This document shows positions 35,304 through 39,931 of a DNA stretch of 39,931 nucleotides, piece by piece; the first letter of the stretch is position 1, and the number at the start of each line of letters is the position of its first letter. The translations under genes were made by a program, and so were the position numbers. The notes beneath the pieces were generated by a model that saw only the letters and a program-made list of their open reading frames with translations, did no database searches and was not told where the DNA came from. Source of the stretch: SIG205 sp045545595 (GTDB taxonomy: Bacteria > Bacillota_I > Bacilli_A > RF39 > UBA660); the NCBI GenBank assembly GCA_045545595.1, contig JAZQBG010000024.1:1-39931 (forward strand), read 5' to 3'.

Positions 35304-35825
35304 TTAACTCTCATAAGAGTCATATTGTCTTAGTAACTCACTAAATATTTCTACATGTCTTTCTTCATCCATTATAATTCTCTTTAGAATATTCCTTATG
35401 TTAGGGTCATTAGTCTCGTTAATTAATCGATTATAATCTCTAATCGCACTAACCTCAGAATTAACATTTGATAACAACATATCTCTATAATCAGTCGTAT
35501 AATCTACATTGTCCGCATTCCAAGGAATTGGCGTGTTTCCACATCCATAGGTAACATAATATGGAGTAAGACCAAGCGCTAAAATTAGTTTAGCTAGTAT
35601 TTTCAAATGACGCATTTCAGTTTCAGAAATTTGTTCTAAAATATTACTCAAATCTTTATATTCGTTTAAATAAAAGCTTTGAAAACTATATTGTGTAATC
35701 GCAGTAAGTTCACTTATATTGCCTGCATAAGTATGTAAAAGTTTATATGCAAATAAAGGATCTTTTCTTGAAACTTCTATTTTAGGATAAGCTACATTAA
35801 CTATTGGATTCAAATCATAATTCAC
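35304..35825 (-). CDS. Ferritin-like (diiron) domain protein
   Basis: This 173-residue protein has the four-helix ferritin-like layout. Metal-ligand candidates come in the usual two pairs: Glu39 and Glu70-x-x-His73 (EMRH) in the first half, Glu124 and Glu154-x-x-His157 (EERH) in the second. That is the EX2H pattern of rubrerythrin and manganese-catalase-like proteins. A GTG start at 35825 with GGGGTGGTTA upstream is preferred; GTG at 35834 overlaps that site. A role in peroxide or iron handling is likely. It ends just upstream of the OLE promoter, on the same strand. Confidence 0.8.
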   Translation of the reverse strand: MNYDLNPIVNVAYPKIEVSRKDPLFAYKLLHTYAGNISELTAITQYSFQSFYLNEYKDLSNILEQISETEMRHLKILAKLILALGLTPYYVTYGCGNTPIPWNADNVDYTTDYRDMLLSNVNSEVSAIRDYNRLINETNDPNIRNILKRIIMDEERHVEIFSELLRQYDSYES

Positions 35826-35932
35826 ACTAACCACCCCAATATATAATATGAATGATATTAAAAATAATACTATATATTGAAATATTTTTAAAAATATGAT
35901 TTAATTTAATATGTAAATAAGGAGAGTGTGAT

Positions 35933-36388
35933 ATGTTTAAGGATATTTATAAGAGACTTGGAATCCAAATACTAATATATCTTGTTATCATGTATTTAAT
36001 TCCTTGGGTTTCAATAGAATTCTTTAGTGAGAACATGCGAGACATAATAACAGCTTTATTTTTAGTAGTATTTAATTTATTGATTATTATATTCGTGTCT
36101 ACTATAGATACATATAAATATAAACTTAACTGGTTTATGTGGATTATCCCAGGATTATTATTTTATCCAACAGTACATTTATTTTATGATGCTGACTTAT
36201 GGGTATATTCTTTAATCTATATTTTCAGTTATGGAATAGGTATGTTACTTGGATGGGCTTATAAAACTTATGGATATCAATTACAACCAGGATACAAAAA
36301 AATATATAAAGAAGAAAAAGAACGACTTGAAAAAAAGAGAGTAGAAAAAAAGAAAAATACAACTAAAAAAAGTACAAAGAAAAAGTAG
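35933..36388 (+). CDS. Small four-TM membrane protein with Lys-rich tail
   Basis: This 151-residue protein has four hydrophobic segments (about 12-28, 37-57, 67-84, 91-112) and then a highly charged tail of Lys/Glu/Arg (about 122-151). I do not recognise the family. TAAGGAGAGTGTGAT precedes the ATG. The basic tail would lie in the cytoplasm and could bind membrane phospholipid or nucleic acid. It is a single gene with its own terminator at 36449. Confidence 0.75.
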   Translation: MFKDIYKRLGIQILIYLVIMYLIPWVSIEFFSENMRDIITALFLVVFNLLIIIFVSTIDTYKYKLNWFMWIIPGLLFYPTVHLFYDADLWVYSLIYIFSYGIGMLLGWAYKTYGYQLQPGYKKIYKEEKERLEKKRVEKKKNTTKKSTKKK

Positions 36389-36448
36389 ACATTGAGAAGT
36401 AATTTAAAGAAAATATTTAATTATTCAATAATTATTTGTCTGAAAGTA

Positions 36449-36475
36449 AACGGCTTTATAAAAAGTCGTTTTTAT
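36449..36475 (+). terminator. Terminator after the Lys-tail membrane protein gene
   Basis: AACGGCTTT/AAAGTCGTT stem (one G-U pair) followed by TTTAT. Confidence 0.8.
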
Positions 36476-36533
36476 ATTATTGTATTTAAAATAAAATCAT
36501 GTTAGAATATATGTTCTTGGACGGGGTGTTTTT

Positions 36534-37439
36534 ATGGCAAATATTAATATCGATACATTGAGAAGTATGAAATTAAATAATGATGTGGAACAGGCAATAA
36601 ACCTAACTAAAAATCCAAATCTCGGTGGATATATGGGAGCTTATTCGCAACTTATTGGAACTACTAATGAAAATCAAAAAGAAATCGCAAAAATAATAAA
36701 CTTTAAAGATAAAAAAGTATTAGTGCCAGGTTCTAGTGGCGACCAATATCTTTCGTCTGTATTTTACGGTTCAAAAGAAGAAACAATATATGATATTAAT
36801 GTTTTAACAAAGTATTACATATTTTTAAAAATATGCGCAATGAGAACTTTGAAATATGATAAACTTATTGAATTTATTTTACCATTTATTAATGAAGACA
36901 AATATTTAAATCCTGATATGGTAAAACAGTTGTCTGCAGATTTGCCGTCACATATTAAAGACTTTTGGAATTTATATTTGGGGGAAATCGATATTAAGAA
37001 AATTGGGAATCTAATTAAGTTTATCGATAATAATATTTCTAGAATTAATAACAAAATACCTCATTATGAAGAAAAAAACTTCTATAAATTACAAAACATA
37101 TTAAACAAAAAAAATTATCCTGAATTTATAGAAGGTGATATCTCATATTTTGAGTACTATATTAAAGATACCTATGATTTTATATCATTGTCTAATATTA
37201 TTGAGTGTAGTCAACAACCATTTGATGACGTAATGGAAAGAAGATTATATACCAATGAGGAATGGATTGAATATATAAAAACGATTATTTGTAAAAATCT
37301 TAATCCACATGGCGAATTACTAGTTTGCAAAACAATTGATTGGGCAAGTGAAGTATATGAAAAAGCAGGTTTTAAAAAACATATAATTACTTCTAATAAC
37401 GAAGATAAAAATAATATCGCGCTTGTTTTAAAGAGATAA
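36534..37439 (+). CDS. SAM-dependent methyltransferase-like protein
   Basis: This 301-residue protein has a Rossmann-type start after a helical N-terminus. VLVPGSSGDQYLSSVFYG (about 63-80) corresponds to the glycine-rich loop, and ETIYDINVLTKYYIFLKICA (about 84-103) holds the acidic second-strand end. YDFISLSNIIE (about 216-226) sits at the motif IV position, and LNPHGELLVCK follows. It resembles the DUF3419/BtaA-type or related class I methyltransferases but is diverged. TTGGACGGGGTGTTTTT precedes the ATG. Substrate unknown; it stands alone between two terminators. Confidence 0.65.
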   Translation: MANINIDTLRSMKLNNDVEQAINLTKNPNLGGYMGAYSQLIGTTNENQKEIAKIINFKDKKVLVPGSSGDQYLSSVFYGSKEETIYDINVLTKYYIFLKICAMRTLKYDKLIEFILPFINEDKYLNPDMVKQLSADLPSHIKDFWNLYLGEIDIKKIGNLIKFIDNNISRINNKIPHYEEKNFYKLQNILNKKNYPEFIEGDISYFEYYIKDTYDFISLSNIIECSQQPFDDVMERRLYTNEEWIEYIKTIICKNLNPHGELLVCKTIDWASEVYEKAGFKKHIITSNNEDKNNIALVLKR

Positions 37440-37451
37440 ATTTATCTCTTT
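37430..37451. terminator. Bidirectional palindromic terminator
   Basis: AAAGAGATAAA/TTTATCTCTTT, a perfect 22-bp palindrome between convergent genes, containing both stop regions; T-rich sequence on each side. Confidence 0.75.
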
Positions 37452-37827
37452 AATTTTGGCTATTTTCTTGTTCTTTAAGTGTTACATATTCTTTTATTGT
37501 TAAATAGACTTCAGTTGTTACTGATAAAAGGGCGAAAGTTGAAACTAAAACTCTAATACGTTGATTATTAATACTTTCTTCATCTCCACTCTGTAATAAA
37601 TCTTTGTAATTGGATATTGCAAAAGTGAAGAACATTAATACAACAAAAAAAGCTATGATTCTATTTACTAATGATTGTACAATTAGGTTTTCATTGCTAA
37701 TAGTTTCAATATTTAGTATTTTCTTTTTCTCTGTTACAAGTAAATAAATAGAGTGAAGTAAAATAAAAATAAAGATTATTACCCCAATAATAGACAAATC
37801 TATTTGTTTTAAACGCTTATTATTCAT
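37450..37827 (-). CDS. Small three-TM membrane protein, hypothetical
   Basis: This 125-residue protein has hydrophobic segments at about 12-33, 50-68 and 90-106. A short basic N-terminus and a charged C-terminus flank them. No family is recognised. AGGGAGTAATTGT precedes the ATG. It stands as a single gene between the methyltransferase-like gene and the tsaE operon. Confidence 0.65.
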   Translation of the reverse strand: MNNKRLKQIDLSIIGVIIFIFILLHSIYLLVTEKKKILNIETISNENLIVQSLVNRIIAFFVVLMFFTFAISNYKDLLQSGDEESINNQRIRVLVSTFALLSVTTEVYLTIKEYVTLKEQENSQN

Positions 37828-37930
37828 ACAATTACTCCCTAATTAATAATATGAAAACATAAGAAAAATTAATCAAAAAATGCATACTAGACACTATAAA
37901 AAAAATTTATAATATAAATTGATAAAAAGA

Positions 37931-37960
37931 TTGAATATCTATAATTTATTCTGTTATAAT
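37931..37960 (+). promoter_or_regulatory. Promoter of the tsaE-tsaB-rimI operon
   Basis: TTGAAT (37931-37936), 18-bp spacer, TATAAT (37955-37960) with an extended TG just upstream; about 34 bases before tsaE. Confidence 0.75.
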
Positions 37961-37993
37961 ATTATTGTAAATAAAATTGAAAGGTGATAAATA

Positions 37994-38446
37994 ATGATGG
38001 AATATAAAATAACAACTAAAAATGAAGATGAAACAATTGAATTAGCGCAAAATCTTGAATCAGAAAAATTTCCAAACATGGTTATTTGCCTTCGTGGCGA
38101 TTTAGGAAGTGGCAAAACAGTATTTACAAAAGGAATCGCTGATGCTTTAGGTATTACTGAAACAATAACATCTCCAACTTTTAATATAATTAAAGAATAT
38201 GAAGGGGAACTACCTTTATATCATATGGATGTATATCGTCTGGATGGAAAAGTTGAAGGATTAGGTCTAGAAGAATACTATAAAAGAGGTGGAGTTGTAG
38301 TTATAGAATGGGCAGATATGATTGAAGATTATCTACCTGAAGAAAGATTAGATATAAATATTAAAGTAGTAGATGAAGATGTAAGAATATTTAAAATTAC
38401 ACCTTATGGTAGTAAATATGAAGAAATCTGTGAGGCTGTTCTATGA
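37994..38446 (+). CDS. tsaE: tRNA threonylcarbamoyladenosine biosynthesis ATPase TsaE
   Basis: This 150-residue ATPase of the t6A37 tRNA-modification complex works with TsaB and TsaD. The Walker A motif GDLGSGKTVFTKGIADALG (about 35-53) is followed by ITSPTFNIIKEYEG (about 58-71), YHMDVYRLDG and the Walker B-like VVVIEWADMIEDYLP. Length is normal. AAAGGTGATAAATA precedes the ATG. The stop overlaps the tsaB start by four bases (ATGA). Confidence 0.95.
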   Translation: MMEYKITTKNEDETIELAQNLESEKFPNMVICLRGDLGSGKTVFTKGIADALGITETITSPTFNIIKEYEGELPLYHMDVYRLDGKVEGLGLEEYYKRGGVVVIEWADMIEDYLPEERLDINIKVVDEDVRIFKITPYGSKYEEICEAVL

Positions 38447-39036
38447 CATGCCTTTTTTTCGATACTTCATCAAATACTTTAGTTTTATCAATTGTTAAAG
38501 ATAATAAAATATTAGACACATTAACTTTAGAATCAGCTAGAGAACATTCGGTTTACGCTGTTGAAAAGTTAAAAGAAATAATAGAAAAAAACAACTTGAC
38601 ACCAAATGATATTGATAAAATTTTTGTTGTCAATGGTCCTGGTTCATTTACAGGAATTAGAATTGCGATTACTATTGCAAAAACTTATGCTTATGCATTA
38701 AATAAAGAAATAGTACCAGTATCTAGTTTAAAAATGAAGATATTAGGATATAGTGACTATGAAAATTATGTTTCAATTATGAAAGACAAAAGAGATATGT
38801 CCTTTATAGGAATATATGATAAAGATTATACAACTAAATTTGAAGGATTAATTAGTGAAGAAGAAATAGAAGAAAGAATTTCTAACTTAACTGGTAATAA
38901 CAAGATTGTTAGATATGATTCAGATGATAGTGACAGAAAAGATTTAGATGTTTTATCGATAGTTAATCACTATGATAAAGAACCAACTATCAATCCTCAT
39001 AATGTAAATCCTAATTATTTAAAAGAAGTGATTTAA
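38443..39036 (+). CDS. tsaB: tRNA threonylcarbamoyladenosine biosynthesis protein TsaB
   Basis: This 197-residue ASKHA-fold protein pairs with TsaD in t6A synthesis. It has FFDTSSNTLVLSI (5-17), the EHSVY stretch (about 35-39) and NGPGSFTGIRIAITIAK (about 65-81). It is somewhat shorter than the common 220-230 residues, with a reduced C-terminal lobe. It overlaps tsaE by four bases and rimI by one. TsaD is not in this window. Confidence 0.93.
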   Translation: MTCLFFDTSSNTLVLSIVKDNKILDTLTLESAREHSVYAVEKLKEIIEKNNLTPNDIDKIFVVNGPGSFTGIRIAITIAKTYAYALNKEIVPVSSLKMKILGYSDYENYVSIMKDKRDMSFIGIYDKDYTTKFEGLISEEEIEERISNLTGNNKIVRYDSDDSDRKDLDVLSIVNHYDKEPTINPHNVNPNYLKEVI

Positions 39037-39428
39037 TGATTATAGAAACAGAAGAATACAATAACATAATAGAAAGTATTAGTGATAATAAAAATGTGTT
39101 GAAAGGTGATAATCCATTCACACATACACTAGTATATTTGGATAATGAAGAAGTTGTGGGCTTTATAAAGTATGATGTTATATACGAAAAAGTGGAACTA
39201 ATTTACATTTTTGTTTGTAAAGAATGTCGAAATAAAGGTATAGCCTCTAAACTACTTAAATCATTAATTGATATAGTTAGTGACAAAGAAAACATAACAT
39301 TAGAAGTTAGAACTGATAATGATATTGCGATTAGGTTATACCAAAGTTCCGGTTTTGAAATCATTGCGACTAGAAAAAATTATTATGATAACTGTGATGG
39401 TTATCTAATGGAAAAGAAATTAAATTAA
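39036..39428 (+). CDS. rimI: GNAT acetyltransferase, RimI-like
   Basis: This 130-residue GNAT protein has the acetyl-CoA loop CRNKGIASKLLKSLI (about 64-78) and LEVRTDNDIAIRLYQSSGFE (about 89-108), typical of RimI, which acetylates the N-terminus of ribosomal protein S18. Gene order tsaE-tsaB-rimI is the standard bacterial cluster, which supports this name. The sequence alone would allow another GNAT substrate. Its ATG shares one base with the tsaB stop. Confidence 0.85.
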   Translation: MIIETEEYNNIIESISDNKNVLKGDNPFTHTLVYLDNEEVVGFIKYDVIYEKVELIYIFVCKECRNKGIASKLLKSLIDIVSDKENITLEVRTDNDIAIRLYQSSGFEIIATRKNYYDNCDGYLMEKKLN

Positions 39429-39465
39429 AAATCATCTCATATATTATTATGAGGTGATTTTTTTG
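39427..39465 (+). terminator. Operon terminator overlapping the ribosome binding site of the next gene
   Basis: AAAAATCATCTCAT/ATGAGGTGATTTTT (one G-U pair) with an 8-base loop and T7. The 3' arm contains GAGGTGA, the ribosome binding site of the DUF5661-like gene, so the folded stem would also hide it. Confidence 0.8.
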
Positions 39466-39720
39466 ATTACTAATGAACAAGTTTTACGTGTTGCAAAGTT
39501 ATTAAATATAACATTTGATAAATTTTCTTTTGATGATTTAAAAACAGGTTTAGAAATTGAGTTGGAACATGGCAATGTTAATCCTAATACTAATGTTACT
39601 AACGACAATTTATTTTTAACAGGTAAAATTGCTTTAGCGCATTTAAATGAGTTTCCTAATTATTATAATAAAGAATATGGACTTCCAATGTTTGAAAAAT
39701 TTTTAAAGAAGAAATTCTAA
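39463..39720 (+). CDS. DUF5661-like small protein
   Basis: This 85-residue protein has the DUF5661 pattern: VAKLLNITFDKFSFDDLKTG, LEIELEHG (about 34-41), NTNVTNDN, and a second part with TGKIALAHLNEFPNYYNKEYG (about 53-72). Function of the family is unknown. I take the TTG at 39463, five bases after GAGGTGA. The GTG at 39454 lies inside that site. Expression probably comes from read-through of the terminator hairpin that carries its ribosome binding site. Confidence 0.8.
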   Translation: MITNEQVLRVAKLLNITFDKFSFDDLKTGLEIELEHGNVNPNTNVTNDNLFLTGKIALAHLNEFPNYYNKEYGLPMFEKFLKKKF

Positions 39721-39791
39721 AAAAAATATGTGATAATATAATATTATGAAGGGGATATGATTATGGATATTGAACATTAATTATTTCTGTA
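39721..39791 (+). other. Promoter and ribosome binding site leading into the intron junction
   Basis: TATAAT (near 39738), AAGGGGAT and ATG at 39763 are followed by only five codons before a TAA. The sequence then meets the intron 3' end. This may be the start of a gene interrupted or displaced by the intron, or 3' exon sequence on the opposite strand. Confidence 0.35.
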
Positions 39792-39931
39792 ATTAAGTAG
39801 AGATTAAATAATTAATTTATTTAATCCCTCTCACACCACTGTACGTACGGTTCACGTATACAGCGGTTCAATTTATATTACAGTATGTACTGTAAGGTAA
39901 TGGTCTAGTGGAAACACTAGTCCTTTTTCTT
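39792..39931 (-). mobile_element. Group II intron, 3' end (domains V and VI); body outside the window
   Basis: On the minus strand, 39869-39836 is a 34-nt domain V hairpin. It has CCGCTGTA/TACAGTGG as the basal stem, a CG bulge and a distal stem closing near GTGAA. The sequence then reads GTGTGAGAGG and a domain VI stem (GATTAAATAA/TTATTTAATC, 39801-39828). The end CTACTTAAT is close to the usual CTACTT-AY 3' intron end. The first part, with a reverse transcriptase ORF, would lie beyond 39931. Assignment rests on remembered domain V patterns. Confidence 0.7.

Overview
The window is AT-rich (I judge roughly 27% G+C by eye) and uses the standard bacterial code: TGG encodes Trp and TGA, TAA and TAG all act as stops. 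Strong AGAAAGGAG-type ribosome binding sites, extended -10 promoters (TGnTATAAT), the UppP/CarD/TsaBCE gene set and a probable OLE RNA with its partner protein point to a low-GC Bacillota. An uncultured gut Bacilli/Erysipelotrichia-like lineage is my guess; I cannot place it further.

Region 1 (1-18859) is an accessory island at the 3' end of a tRNA-Gly(UCC) gene (18854-18927, minus strand). I read it as three tandem integrative mobilizable elements of Tn4451/TnpX type. Each has (i) cargo genes on the plus strand at its left, (ii) mobilization genes on the minus strand, (iii) a large serine recombinase on the minus strand, (iv) a ~91-residue protein of one shared family (motif TNL...EPHK.II) just upstream of the recombinase, and (v) an ATGGAGC junction matching the last bases of the tRNA gene. 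The junctions are at 4965-4971, 13254-13260 and 18853-18859. Element 1 (left end outside the window) has a MobV relaxase broken by one stop codon. Element 2 (about 8.3 kb) has an intact MobV and a four-gene cargo operon: a membrane protein, a metallophosphoesterase, an unknown protein and an ASCH-like protein. Element 3 (about 5.6 kb) carries a zinc-ribbon/DUF4145 protein, an NTF2-like protein with an MFS transporter, a MobC-like protein and TnpV, but no relaxase. All three recombinase genes and all three small genes have an intrinsic terminator in the leader just ahead of the ribosome binding site, so integrase expression looks attenuated.

Region 2 (18860-34072) is chromosomal: HAD phosphatase and Nudix hydrolase, XRE regulator, UppP, tRNA-Gly(GCC), TsaC (Sua5/YrdC), a GH3 beta-N-acetylhexosaminidase, a CarD-like regulator, a two-component pair, an RNB-domain exoribonuclease without recognisable OB-fold domains, a COG2509-like flavoprotein, a ClpA-D1-like AAA+ ATPase, a P-type ATPase homologue with degenerate catalytic motifs, and a VUT/YhhQ-type transporter.

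Region 3 (34073-39931) holds a ~570-nt structured non-coding RNA with a textbook promoter, followed by a four-TM 187-residue protein. I interpret these as OLE RNA and its partner OapA. After them come a ferritin-like protein, two membrane proteins, a methyltransferase-like protein, the tsaE-tsaB-rimI operon and a DUF5661-like gene. The right edge is the 3' end (domains V-VI) of a minus-strand group II intron whose body lies outside the window.
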